64,000 nt of DNA, taken from Coccinella septempunctata (taxonomy: Eukaryota > Arthropoda > Insecta > Coleoptera > Coccinellidae). Position 1 is the stretch's first letter; every line of letters starts with the position of its first letter. This document shows, piece by piece, positions 22,114 through 33,527 of this stretch. The notes beneath the pieces were generated by a model. That model had not been told where the DNA came from. It saw only the letters and a program-made list of their open reading frames with translations, and did not search any database. Made by a program: the position numbers and the translations under genes. The stretch lies in assembly GCF_907165205.1 (NCBI RefSeq), contig NC_058195.1:17918001-17982000 (forward strand), written 5' to 3'.

Positions 22114-23564
22114 TTCTTGTCTAATTTGAATCTGTTCCTTCTATATGAATTTAAATTTCAATTATAATAATTGTCAGTTGACTACCTCAACCTTTCTGTG
22201 ATTTCTCCTCAATTTGAATGAAAGTTATTGGGAATTCAAAACAAGCGATACGCCCTCTGGTGCTAATTTTTATAAATAAAAAGTTAATGCACTTTTGTTT
22301 GTTTACATCGAGGAACGGAGTATATTTTGGTGTTTCAATTAGAGTTTTCATGAAAAATATATCTTAATTTGTTGAAAATATCTTCATCTCGTGACAATGG
22401 GGAAAGTTTAGAGAAGTTGTCATAATTTGCATCCTTTGAGCAAATCTTCGATTACGAATTTCTTGTGGAGATGTAAGTTTTTACGATTTGCCATGATGAA
22501 ATGAACTTTTAGTCAATGTTTGGGGTCCAAATTTTAACATATGTATCTCGTCCTTTTATAGCATGGTAAAGTTTTTGTACATTTCAAATTTGTTACGAAT
22601 AATAGAAAGTGAATTAAATAACCTGGATATATAACCTTTTAGCCATTGTATATAATGGAGAAGGCAAAATATCATAGTTGTGGCTGTCCATATAATCAAT
22701 TTCCTTCTATTATGATCGTGTAAAGAGCCAAGAAGTTCAGATTTAAAAAATCTTGCTCTCTTTTATCAGCTGATTCAGAACATAGTCGGAATTTTTTTCA
22801 TATATTCTATTACTTCATGACCTAAAATTGATAATAATTAACACACTTGAATCCATTTGCAACAGCCAATCTTCAAAATTGAGGAAAACCAACTATTAAA
22901 TGAGAAAAAAGGTTTATTTGACGAAAATATCAAAATCCCCTTCAAAAATGACAATGACTGCATTAACTTTTTATTTCGAACTGTCATTACCATGTCGCAT
23001 GTCGCTGCAATCTACATTTGAATTGCCAATCATTATAATCCTATTTATGATTATAATTTTGATATCTCTTTTTTGATCATCAACTAATTAATGTAGGTAT
23101 CAGCAAAATCAGTTGACTTCTGGTAAAATTCGTTACTTGTAGAACAGGTATGTTACATATCATATGTTACATCAAAGATCCTCTTTGGTTACATATCATA
23201 TAAAACTAAAATTATTTATTTGCTCATTTCATATACTGTCTGTTCCGATATTCCTGAACAGTACTGTCAGTATTTCAGAGACGATGCCTATTGGCCCAGT
23301 CGTTCGAGTTCTATTGTTGTTCGATTGCGGGCCAGTAAAACCAGCAATATCGGAACAGGCCCATAATCTCGTTCAATCATTTTTTTATTGCTGATGAAAA
23401 AATAGAAGTCCTTGAATATTTCAGATTGGCACCATAAACCAAATATTAATCTAGTTTAATCTAATATTTGCCACAAACTGCTGTGATCGCAGTTTTAATG
23501 CCCGTACTCAATAAAGAAGATTTCCTTCTCTTTGGGACAAAGATTAAAGGCATATTTTGGCGAT
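22114..23564. other. Intergenic, upstream of the SLC6 gene
   Basis: AT-rich, presumably holds the SLC6 promoter. Apart from a CTCF-like motif at 22248-22262 I see nothing in it. Confidence 0.5.
22248..22262 (-). promoter_or_regulatory. CTCF-like motif upstream of the SLC6 gene
   Basis: The minus strand reads CACCAGAGGGCGTAT, matching the CCAGAGGGCG core of the CTCF consensus, 135 bp upstream of the SLC6 ATG. Motif match only. Confidence 0.35.
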
Positions 23565-24000
23565 TAAGCGTCAAGCGTCTTACGGCCGGTTTCATAATCA
23601 AACCTAAAGCCGCTTTAACTTTAAAGCTTCCTTTAACCCTACTAACGGCCGATTTCATAATCAAACCTAAAGTCGCTTTAATTCTAAAGCTTCCTTTAAA
23701 ATCCGGTTTCATAATCAAATTTGAAGTCACTTTAAGCTTAAAGTTTCCTTTACTGTCATTTTTAGTAGGGTTAAAGGAAGCTTTAAAGTTAAAGCGGCTT
23801 TAGGTTCGATTATGAAACTGGCTGTAACTCTACTAAAAATGACAGTAAAGGAAGCTTTAAGCTTAAAGTGACGTTAAATTCGATTATGAAACTTGACATT
23901 AAAATGACAGCAAAGGAAGCTTTAAGCTTAAAGTGACTTTAAATTTGATTATGAAACCGGACGTTAATCGATGTCTTAAAGCGTCTTTAAGCGTGACGTC
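23565..24000. repeat. Palindromic array of about 60-bp units
   Basis: Three forward units (TTTCATAATCAAA near 23590, 23653, 23706, each followed by TAAAG..GCTTTAA and AAGCTTCCTTTA) are faced by three reversed units (TTGATTATGAAAC-type at about 23800, 23880, 23945). The ends carry AAGCGTC/GACGCTT-like motifs. The whole could fold into one long branched hairpin. Open frames on both strands here are by-products. Confidence 0.75.
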
Positions 24001-24328
24001 CGTCATTAATTTTGTTGTCGCAAAAATAGAATATCGCTGATGGTTGAGTAATCTGTCGTCGTCATTAGACAGCGAATAGAATTGTGAATTTTTCAATTTC
24101 TTTTCTTTGGCCATTATTTAAAAAATATTTATTCATTCTAAATGATAATGCAGCAACTGCATTATTGGCAGTAAAAGCACTCTTCCCTAGTAGAAATTCA
24201 AATCAAATTCGATATAAACAACATATTCTCCCTTCTTCTTTACCTCTTTCCGCTTAAGACGACACAGGCGCTCTCGAGAGACCGCCAGGTTCCGCTTAAT
24301 GCGTCTTAAAGACTGACGTCATGACTTA

Positions 24329-24564
24329 CTGCCAATTCACAATGATGTTAATGGTTATGGTAATGTTAACGGTGAGCTACAATGTAAACGCTTGAATAAT
24401 AATAAATAATTGAGCTCCTACGATACTGTTCACATCAATGTTAATGTCAAGCGTAATGTTAATGATAATTATGAATATTTCTTGAATTTATTATTATTTA
24501 AGCGTTAACATCGTAGCTCACTTTTAACATTACCATTACCATTAACATCATTGTGAATTGGCAG
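24329..24564. mobile_element. 236-bp MITE with TTA target duplication (PIF/Harbinger-like)
   Basis: Begins CTGCCAATTCACAATGATGT and ends with the exact complement; arms of about 60 bp carry variants of TTAATGGTTATGGTAATG. Flanked by TTA at 24326-24328 and 24565-24567, the 3-bp duplication typical of PIF/Harbinger elements. Confidence 0.7.
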
Positions 24565-24871
24565 TTATTCACTCGAATAGCACCGCTCAAAAACGCCTGA
24601 CGCGTCTCAATCGCGAAAATATGGCTTAACTTCCTCCTTCAGTCAGTGTCAGAGATATCTCTGGTCAGTGTTCTGTGGTTGGGTATTTGAAAAAAAGAAA
24701 AAAATTAAAAAAAAAAAGAAAAAGAATCGAAAACTAAATCTCCATGCTTATCTGTGGTTTGCTACAACTGTAGATCCACAGCTCAGTTCTCAGTCTCAGT
24801 CATAAAGTAAGTCAAGATAGAGGGGAAACTCAGCTACAAAAACTGGACCCCTTATTTAGTTTGTTGAACCA

Positions 24872-24886
24872 CCGCATGGGGTCGCT
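24872..24886 (+). promoter_or_regulatory. CTCF-like motif, weak
   Basis: CCGCATGGGGTCGCT, a variant of the motif at 25977-25991 within the same repeated block. Confidence 0.2.
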
Positions 24887-24990
24887 TCCATCGCTGATTT
24901 TACGTTTGTAAACATTTCCATAAACTCATTCTTTTCGTCTTTGTCTGCAGTGTGAAGTGCATCATGATTACTAAGTGTTTTTTCTGATAA

Positions 24991-25194
24991 TTGAATAAGA
25001 TGTCGGAAAATAGAAATATTAAAAGCAATAAATTTTGTGTGCCGAACTGTGGTGATAAGACTAGTAGACGTCATCGGTTTCCTGAAGCAGATAATAAACA
25101 ACCGGAAATTATCAAACTTTGGATGGAAAAAGTTTGTAATCCCTTGTTGACTACTAAAAGTACTGAACAAATACGAAAATCCTATTTTGAGTGA
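24991..25194 (+). pseudogene. N-terminal THAP-domain-like fragment
   Basis: A 67-residue frame with FCVPNCGDKTSRRHRFP at 12-28 and W at about 41 follows the first half of a THAP zinc finger (C-x3-C, then H-x-FP, then W). The second Cys-His pair of the finger is not encoded: the frame ends with KSYFE and a stop. The downstream DNA shows no continuation, so this is a truncated gene or the first exon of something lost. THAP domains occur in P-element-type transposases and in host genes derived from them. Confidence 0.45.
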
Positions 25195-25379
25195 AAGTGT
25201 GAATTTATTTTTTACATATATATGGGAATTATTGGTTACATGAATATTAGTGCTTTATGATAAAGGGTTCTCCCAAATTGAATTGAATTGAAAAAATCAG
25301 CAAAGTACTGATGAAACGTCGACTAAGTTAAAAAAAAAACAGTGTTTTCCTTCAGTCCTATAACCAATAATTCCCATAG

Positions 25380-25702
25380 GACATTATAATTATTTCTATT
25401 TTATATTTTACATATATGGCCATACACTTTGATGTACATATCGACATTAGAATCATTTCTATTTTATTTTTTTCCTATCAAGTCCATACACTTTGATGTA
25501 TATATGGACATTAGAATTATTTCTATTTTATTTTGTACTCATAAACCCATACACTTTGATGTATATTATATGGACATTAGAATTATTTCTATTTTATTTT
25601 TTACTTATAAACCCATAAACTTTGATGTATATTATATGGACATTAGAATTATTTTTATTTTATTCTTTACATATAAGGCCATACACTGTGATGTATATAT
25701 GA
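25380..25702. repeat. Minisatellite, about 63-66-bp unit, about five copies
   Basis: Each unit contains CCATACACTTTGATGTATAT, GGACATTAGAATTATTTCTA and TTTTATTTT. Unit lengths are multiples of three, which keeps a 94-codon frame open through the array (repeating DVY-MDIRII); I regard that frame as a by-product. Confidence 0.8.
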
Positions 25703-25787
25703 TTTATTTATGAAGAAATATAGTTATATCATTGCCTACATATGTGTTTTTTTTATTCAAGTCATCAAGCTTCTGAGAACATTGGAT

Positions 25788-25863
25788 TTGAAACAACTCG
25801 TACTGGAATGGTAATATAGCATCTTGACATGCTATATTAACTCATTCCAGTACGTTGTTTCAA
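25788..25863. repeat. Near-perfect 76-nt hairpin
   Basis: TTGAAACAAC-t-CGTACTGGAATG pairs with CATTCCAGTACGTTGTTTCAA, and inside that TAATATAGCAT pairs with ATGCTATATTA around a 6-nt loop. Only a one-base bulge and a small internal loop interrupt about 32 pairs. It may be a tiny fold-back insertion or a hairpin RNA. Confidence 0.7.
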
Positions 25864-25944
25864 TCCCGAACTTCAAAAATCAAATCAAATGATTTTAAAT
25901 AGGAAGCATTTCAAATTTTCCCGCTCATTTGTTTCGAATTCCGG

Positions 25945-25991
25945 CCGCCAGAGGGCGCTTTTATTTCCTCGAACCACCGCATGGGGGCGCT
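25945..25991 (+). promoter_or_regulatory. Pair of CTCF-like motifs upstream of RpI135
   Basis: CCGCCAGAGGGCGCT (25945-25959) fits the insect and vertebrate CTCF consensus at essentially every core position; CCGCATGGGGGCGCT (25977-25991) is a second, weaker match in the same orientation. They lie 220-270 bp upstream of the RNA polymerase I gene start. Motif match only. Confidence 0.45.
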
Positions 25992-26211
25992 GAAACTTGA
26001 CCCCACTTCTTAGTAGGGGAGTTTCCCTTCTATATGGGTCTGTTCTGTGGTCTCAGTTGCTTTTGATCTACGATCTCTGCTAGTTGATTAAGTGTCATAT
26101 GTGTTTTGTGTTTCTCTGTGCTTTGTGAGGAAGAGGTTAAATTTGAAATTTTTGTTGATCTTTGAAAAGTGAACCTTTATTTGCAGTTTTTAATAATTTA
26201 ATATATTCGTT

Positions 26212-29200
26212 ATGGCATCTCGACCTCAACCTTCGTTAAGAAATCTTACGAAAAAGAATTTCGGGAAACCTGCTGAAGAACAAAATCCGGTAAGTGGTAT
26301 TCAATATCAGTAAATGAAAATTTTGTACCACATGCTAATATTTCAAACGTGAATTTCGTAAATTAAACCATAAATTAATTTTCAGCTCTTACAAGAATTA
26401 GGTGCTCCACACGTAGATAGTTTTAATTTTATGATCGAAAAAGGCTTGGACAAAGCTGTGGAAGATTTGGATCCTAAACAATTTCTTGTCAATAATGATA
26501 AATTTAAATTTGTTATTTCTGAAGCCTCTATATCAAAACCTGCTGTTCCGCCTGGAATAATATGTTCGAATAAATCAGTGTATCCCAAGGAATGTAGACA
26601 GAGAGCAGGAACTTATAGAGGAAAATTGATGATTAAAGTGGATTGGTGGCTCAATGATACACAACAAGAACCTTTTGTGAAAGATTTAGGTGACATACCA
26701 ATTATGATCAAGGTAAATTTATTCTTTTTTTTTTAATGTTGAATTTTATCAAATATTTTTTGCAGTCTAAAAAGTGTCATCTACATAATATGACTCCCAA
26801 GCAATTAGTCGATGCTGGAGAGCATGAGGATGAGTGGGGCGGATATTTTTTAATCAAGGGACATGAAAAACTGGCCAGAATGCTTCTGATGACAAGAAAG
26901 AATTATCCTATCGCCATTGAAAGAAATGGTTGGAAAATGAGAGGAAAATTTTTTTCTTCCCTTGGTATTTCTATAAGATGTGTGAAGGAGGATCATGAGT
27001 CAACTGTAAGTTTTTTTTCATCAAACATTAGAGTAGAATAAAATGGAAGGAGATTTTTATCCAAGATTAACAATTTTTTTTTATATTTCAGGTCAATGTT
27101 CTTCATTATTTAACTAACGGCTGTGTGAAACTTAATTTTACCCATAACAAGACGCCATTTTTCGTGCCACTTATGCTTATTTTAAAGTGTTTGTGTGATT
27201 TCACAGACTATCACATTATGATGAATAAATTAATCCTGGAAGCTCATGAAGATGATATAAAATATCGAGAGTTAGTATTATTTACAGTTCCAATTGAATT
27301 ACATTTTGAACATTATTGATACTTTTACAATCATTTTCAAGTAATCAGAATGAAATAAAATCAACTCACCAGGATTTCTCTTTCAGCTGCATTTCCAGAA
27401 TGTTAGTACAACTACATCAACAGGGCCTTCACAAGCATGAAGATTGCAAAGATTATATGGGGAAAATGTTCAGGGTGAAGTACCCCGAATGTCCTCCTTG
27501 GTACACGAACTCTGAAGTGACAGATTATATACTCAAAAATAATGTGTTGATACACCTCGATAATAATGAGGATAAATTTAATTTGCTTATTTTCATGACC
27601 CAGAAACTGTTCACTTTCGCACAGGACCAGTGCAAAAACGAAGGGGCTGACGCTGTAATGATGCAAGAAGTTCTTTTAGGTGAGTACTTTTGTAAATTTT
27701 TTATAATTCATAATATGTTTCAATTTTTTGGGAAATAGGGTAGGTTAAGTTAGGCATCATTGACATATTTATGAACCTTAACATTTAGTTCTTTTGCATT
27801 TACTTATGATGTTTCATCTTTAAGGTGGTCATTTGTACCTCAAGGTATTGAAAGAGAAGTTGAAGACTTGGTTAGAAAGAGTGCGACTTAGGCTCGTTAA
27901 TAAAGCAAGAACAAGCTCTAACAACCCGGTCAGCATAAAAGACGTACTTACAGCTGTAAAATATGCAGGGGTTATACAGAATGATATGGAACACTTTTTG
28001 GCCACTGGAAACATAAGTTCTAAAACAGGGTTGGGTTTGATGCAGGACAAAGGGCTTGTTATTGTTGCAGAAAATCTAAACAGAATGAGGTACATGTCCC
28101 ATTTCAAAGCTGTGCATCGAGGAGCATTCTTCGCAGTGAGTTCTGTAGAAACCAAAGTATATAAAAAATCTTAACACATCTTTTTGCAGGAAATGAGAAC
28201 AACTGATGTTCGAAAATTGTTGCCTGACGCTTGGGGGTTCATCTGTCCAGTCCACACCCCCGACGGGGCGCCCTGCGGGCTTCTGAACCATCTGAGCGGA
28301 TCTTGTTTTATTTCAAAGGAACCTGATGCGATGATAGCTAAAAACATGCCTATGGTTTTGGCCGCATATGGAATGAGTTCTCTGGACGATACTAAATCTT
28401 GCAACATGAAAAATTGCACTTTTGTTCTACTTGATGGTAGAGTTTTAGGCTTTGTGGAAGATGTTAACGCAGGTAAGAAACATCTTTTTACTTTGTCAAT
28501 GTAAATCTAATATACGATTTGTTTCTGTAGAGGATTACGTCAACAAAATCAGGTACTTGAAGATAAAGGGTGTAGAGATACCAAACACAACAGAAATCAT
28601 TCTTGTTCCTAAAAAAAAAACTCCCGGTCAATATCCTGGAATCTTTCTATTTACTGGTTCGTCGAGGATGATGAGGCCTCTACTTCATATTGGTACCAGA
28701 GAAATAGAATATGTGGGTACATTTGAGCAGGTCTACCTGGATGTTGCTGTCAGACCTAATGAAATTTATAAAGGTATGTTTGAAACATATTGTTTTTTCT
28801 GTAGTACTATCTGAAACGCATTGGGCTGGTCGCGGATCTGCCTATGTCGAGTCACAAAGTAGCAAATTATGCCCAGTTGTCACTTGAATCCCATAAAAAG
28901 CCTATTTTCATGCTGATTATTCTTTTTCCAGGTGTCACTACTCATTTAGAGCCAACGAAGACTGATTTTCTTTCCCATTTGGCAAGGTTGATACCTTTAC
29001 CAGATTGTAACCAATCCCCAAGGAACATGTATCAGTGCCAGATGGGTAAGCAAACAATGGGCACCCCTTGTCATAACTGGCCAGTACAGGCTGAAACTAA
29101 ACTGTATCGGCTAACGACCCCAGCTTCGCCCCTGTTTAGGCCGTCTCATTATGACGCCTTGAAAATGGATGATTTTGCAATGGGTACAAACGCCATAATT

Positions 29201-31287
29201 GCAGTAATTAGTTATACGGTAAGTTTGAGGTGGATTGATGGGATAATGCAATCTGAAGATTACATTTGTTTTTAGGGTTACGATATGGAGGATGCTATGA
29301 TAATAAACAAGGCTTCGCACGACTTTGGATTCGCACATGGGGCAGTGATCAAATCCCAATTCATTAATTTAGATAATCCAAATGACTACTTCTATCGGGA
29401 TCCTAAGCAGCCGAATTTAGATGATTTTATGGATAGCGACGGATTGCCTTACATAGGAAGAAAAATGAACAACAACGAACCCTTTTATTGTTATTACAGT
29501 ACCGATAAGTCTAAATACGTAGTGGAAAAATTCACATCGCAGGAGGAGTATGTGGTGGAAAATGTGAGGCAGTGCAGTGATTTCGGAACTAAAACTCCCA
29601 GGATAGCTTGCATCACCTTCAGAATATCGGTAAGTCCTAAGTTGTGAATTAGTTTTTCCCTATTTGGATCTTTTCAAGAGGTAATCGATCAAGGTTATGT
29701 ATAAACTTGCGTTAAATCCAATAAAAGTGCTGCCAACACCGTTGAGTAACAGTTATCTATTCTGTTGTTGCAGAGGAATCCATCTGTGGGTGACAAGTTC
29801 GCCAGTAGGGCCGGACAGAAAGGTATTTGTTCCCAGTTGTGGAACCGAGAAGACTTACCTTTCTCCGAGACAGGAATGGTGCCCGATATCATCTTCAATC
29901 CGCATGGTTTCCCTTCAAGGATGACAGTGGCTATGATGATCGAAGTACTGGCCGGTAAATCTGCGGCCCTGCACGGATTGGTCCACGACGCCACGCCGTT
30001 TGAGTTTTCCGAAGAGGATCCTGCTATCGACTATTTTGGTCGTCTTTTGGAAATAGGTGGGTATTTTGACTAAGTTTTCAAAAGTTGAAAGTGCTCATTT
30101 ATCAAAGGTCGCCTCTGTTTTTCACAAATTGGGGCGAAAGCTTCGCCGCATCGAGCCGGTTTTCCTGTTTTGCCCTGTCATCACTGAACCGATATTATTC
30201 ACTTTTTTAACCTTTCTTATACTTCGTGAAAAGTTCTTATGAAAAAGAGTTCGGAAAAGCTGCTTGGGAAACTGGGAAAATCAAAATAAATAAACTAATT
30301 AAATTTCGCGCTACTGTAAGCTGGGTATCCTACTCTGCATAGACAAAAGGTTGACGCTTGATAGCCATAGAATTTACCGGGTTTGGCTAACTTCAAGTTG
30401 TACTACTAACGCCCATTATGCTTTCGAAAGGACGTGAAGATAGCTTGATAACGGCTCAGACATGATTGTAACATTCGACCAGGCATTCAAGATTGAAAAT
30501 GACCAATGACCTATCGTTTTTGCATCTTTTTTATTTTTCACCAAATAAAACAAATGCTTTCTTGAGTAACTATGTATGTTCATTATTCATTTTGCAGGAG
30601 GTTACAATTATTGCGGTTTGGAGACTTTCTATTCAGGGATAGATGGTAGACCCTTGGAAACCCAGATTTTCACTGGTATTGTGCATTATCAACGTCTAAG
30701 ACACATGGTCTCTGATAAATTTCAGGTAAGAATACTGTTTGAATCCCCTCGTCATGAGATATGAGTGACAAATTGAAACAAAAATGTCTAATATTTCCGA
30801 TATTTTTTATAGGTTAGATCGACTGGTCCGATAGATCCGATCACCCGCCAGCCAATCAAAGGTAGAAAGAAGGGGGGTGCTATCAGGTTTGGTGAGATGG
30901 AGAGAGATTGTTTGATAGCCCACGGAGCCGCGTTCTTGTTGCAAGACAGGTTGCTTCATAATTCAGATGCTACTATTGTAAGTACTAACTGATGTGAAGT
31001 TTAATTATCATTATGACCCAAATAAAAAAAAAAAATTTCATAATCGATATGTTTTTTAGGCTCTAGCATGCAAATCTTGCCAGTCCCTGATAAGTCACAT
31101 GACTGAAATAACGAGGAGATCCGATAAAAAATATTTGGTGGAAACAAGAGAAATGTGCAGAATTTGCGGATCCAGTGATGATTTGAGAGCTATTGTCATT
31201 CCACATATATTCAAGACGTTTCTAATCGAACTAGCTTCCTGCAACATTAACTTGAAAATCACCCTGGACAAGTTCTACAACAGATGA
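26212..31287 (+). CDS. RpI135: RNA polymerase I second-largest subunit (RPA2/Polr1B)
   Basis: Catalytic beta-like subunit of RNA polymerase I, which transcribes rRNA genes in the nucleolus. Fourteen exons (26212-26289, 26386-26712, 26766-27005, 27092-27270, 27387-27679, 27825-28135, 28190-28472, 28531-28773, 28932-29218, 29276-29629, 29774-30056, 30598-30725, 30813-30977, 31060-31287) give 1132 residues, the usual family length. Visible hallmarks: [14 protein letters not shown] (from 498), [14 protein letters not shown] (from 748) with the active-site Glu-Asp region, [40 protein letters not shown], and a C-terminal zinc site C1061/C1064/C1090/C1093. The Pol I rather than Pol II/III identity rests on the N-terminal part ([18 protein letters not shown] and [12 protein letters not shown]). 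AATAAA lies 63 nt after the stop. Confidence 0.97.
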
Positions 31288-31349
31288 AGAAAAGTGCTAT
31301 CCGCAGTCTCAATTTGTATATTTTGTTTTTTATGTACATAAGTTTTATA

Positions 31350-31355
31350 AATAAA
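31350..31355 (+). terminator. Polyadenylation signal of RpI135
   Basis: AATAAA 63 nt after the stop codon, inside the 155 bp that separates the stop codons of two convergent genes. Confidence 0.6.
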
Positions 31356-31442
31356 TTATTATTATTTTAAAAAATTTATATTTCTGATAATATAAAAAAA
31401 AGTATGTTACTAATCAACATACCAGAAAAAAAGGATCCTAAC

Positions 31443-31928
31443 TCAAGCTGTCCATTTCAAACATCTTGTTTCTTGATGAATATGCATACATCTTATACTA
31501 CAGTATTTAATTCCGCACGTTACACAGGTATATTTCGAGAAGAATCCACAAACGTTACAGAACTTCCTCGCAGCAAAATCTGCACTTCTCGCCTCAGCAT
31601 CTAAGTATGACACTCTTCCAGTCTTTTCAGCTTCAATTCTATCTTCTTCGACCATTTGTTCGAATGTTTTTCTGTATTTGCTTTGATAATAATCTGCTGT
31701 ACGTTCCCTTTTCTTGGTTCTGGTCGACCTCTGTTCCAAATCATCGTCAAACTTTGGCAACTTTTTACTCATTACGAGGTCTGCGTGCGGGTCTTCTTGG
31801 TAGTTATCGCTTTCCAATAGTTCTAGCATTCTTCTGAAACGTCTTCTTCGTGTTGAATCATCTACAATTTTCCGTTTTTCGCATTCTTTTATTCGGCCGG
31901 AGCCACGAGTTTGCTTTTGAGCACTCAT
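31443..31928 (-). CDS. Znhit1: Zinc finger HIT domain protein ZNHIT1 (SRCAP/SWR1 subunit)
   Basis: Subunit of the SRCAP/SWR1 chromatin remodeller that deposits histone H2A.Z (yeast Vps71/Swc6). A single uninterrupted exon of 161 residues, close to the human 154. The N-terminal half is basic and charged with RRRRFRRMLELLESDNYQED at 27-46. The HIT zinc finger is complete: C124, C127, C135, C138, C143, C147, H151, C156. It ends in LKWTA; the family commonly ends LKWT(A/V). It converges on RpI135 and is divergent from UBIAD1, with 493 bp between the two start codons. Confidence 0.96.
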   Translation of the reverse strand: MSAQKQTRGSGRIKECEKRKIVDDSTRRRRFRRMLELLESDNYQEDPHADLVMSKKLPKFDDDLEQRSTRTKKRERTADYYQSKYRKTFEQMVEEDRIEAEKTGRVSYLDAEARSADFAARKFCNVCGFFSKYTCVTCGIKYCSIRCMHIHQETRCLKWTA

Positions 31929-32421
31929 TACCGATATAAATAAGATATATCAATGGAAAATATAAACAATATTATTTGTTTTATATACGACTTTGCTCAT
32001 AGATCTTAAAAGTTTAGAGGTTGGAATTTTAAGATTTTGACATTTAACCTAAAAATCATAGATCATATAATAATCACTTTTCCTGATTATTTTTATAATT
32101 GTTATCATAATTGAAATAATCTATTAGAATTGTCTAGTGTAAGAGGTACGTTTGATCTAAAGGCTTTCATTTCATTGCTGGGCCAGATACCAAAAAAAGG
32201 CATTTCGCATTTCCAGTTAATCTTTGTTACCAGCTACATCCAGAGATATATATCTCTGGCTACATCGCTTCATGACAGACGTCAATTATTCTCCTGTCAA
32301 CCTGTCATGTCAGCACGATTTCATGAAAAAATTTGACGTAAAGCATTCATAAACACAGGGATAAATAAATTGTTTAAAGGCTACTTTAGCTCGAAATACC
32401 AAAAATTATTATTCGTCAAGC
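31929..32421. promoter_or_regulatory. Shared upstream region of ZNHIT1 and UBIAD1
   Basis: A 493-bp interval between divergent ATGs that must contain both promoters, plus a possible unspliced 5' UTR. It contains a small hairpin, GAGATATATATCTC (about 32241-32254). No TATA box at a convincing position. Confidence 0.45.
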
Positions 32422-33527
32422 TTGAATATCTTTCGAATTTTGAAATTCAAATTACATCATCAAATTTCAACTAGCATGAAACCTACAGAAAAAAGTATTG
32501 ATACGTTGCAAACAATTCCAAATGGGAATGCTAAGGCTTCATCAACAGTAGAAATAAAGAGGAACAATGGACTTATGAAGTTGTCCAGCTATGTTTTAGC
32601 CCTACGTCCATGGTCTCTCAGCGCTAGTCTTATGCCTACCCTATTAGGGTCTACCATTGCCTATAAATATCCTGGTGAAGCAGATTTTAACTATTTCACA
32701 TTGTTACTCACTGTAATAACTGTGATATCTGTACATGGAGCTGGAAATGTAGTCAATACATATTTTGATTATGTAAAGGGTATTGATAATCGAAAATCTG
32801 ATGATAGAACACTGGTGGATCACATTCTAACTAAAGATGAGGTGATTGCAATGTGCGTTACTGAGTTGGAACTTATTAAATCATTTCCATATTTTAGGTT
32901 GTATCTCTTGGAGCATACTTATATTTTGCGGGTTGTGTAGGCTTTATTCTGCTTGCAGTACTGTCACCCGCTAAAATGGAACATTTAGCCTTGGTTTATT
33001 TTGGAGGACTATCCTCTAGTTTCTTATACACTGGTGGTATAGGATTCAAGTACATTGCATTGGGAGATGTTTTGATACTTACAATATTTGGACCCATTTC
33101 AGTTTTATTTGCTTTTATGTCCCAAACAGGATATGTAGAATGGTCTACGATGTATTATGCTATCCCTTTAGCCCTGAATACAGAAGCTATTCTTCACAGT
33201 AATAATACTAGAGATTCTGAAGCTGATAACAAAGTAGGAATTGTAACTTTGGCTATTATTATTGGTCATACAGCATCACATGTTTTATATGCATTCCTTC
33301 TTTTCACCCCATATATAATGTTCATGGTAGCATCTTTAAAATACTCCAAGTGGTTTATGTTACCTCTGGTGACATTGCCGAACGCTTTTAAAATTGAGAA
33401 GCAGTTTAGATCGAACAACATGCATAGTGTACCAAAAAAAACTGCCAAATTAAACTTGTTTTTTGGTATATTGTATGTTTTAGCATGTAGTATGGTGACT
33501 TCTCTGCCCCACATCACAAAAAGATAA
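32422..33527 (+). CDS. heix: UbiA prenyltransferase UBIAD1
   Basis: Integral membrane prenyltransferase; the animal enzyme makes menaquinone-4 and also affects sterol synthesis; the fly orthologue is heixuedian. Two exons (32422-32841, 32898-33527) give 349 residues from the first ATG, or 331 from the ATG at 32476. The second fits the human length (338) and drops an ill-fitting N-terminal stretch, so either start is possible. The first Asp-rich motif is intact, NTYFDYVKGID with N112, D116, D122, followed by SDDRTLVD; the second is NNTRDSEADNKVG. LRPWSLSASLMPTLLGS marks the first membrane segment, and further hydrophobic segments follow. The intron is 56 nt. Confidence 0.95.

Larger units (their letters stand above)
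24815..26035. mobile_element. Possible 1.2 kb element with short inverted ends around a THAP-like frame
   Basis: The left end ATAGAGGGGAAACTC (about 24814-24830) is matched by the complement of ATAGAAGGGAAACTC at about 26018-26033, 14 of 15 bases. Both ends also carry the direct block GAACCACCGCATGGGG (24868, 25971). A THAP-like frame, a minisatellite and a hairpin lie inside. No target duplication found, so the boundaries are tentative. Confidence 0.35.

Noticed and set aside
23461..23803. Repetitive frames on both strands (KAALGLIMKPA, LTLKLPL types)
   Set aside because: They are translations of the mirror-image array.
25305..25321. CTGATGAAACGTC, at first sight a second hammerhead core
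   Set aside because: There is no stem II between the two boxes, so it cannot form the ribozyme core.
25429..25713. 94-codon frame with repeating YMDIRII
   Set aside because: Produced by a minisatellite whose unit length is a multiple of three.
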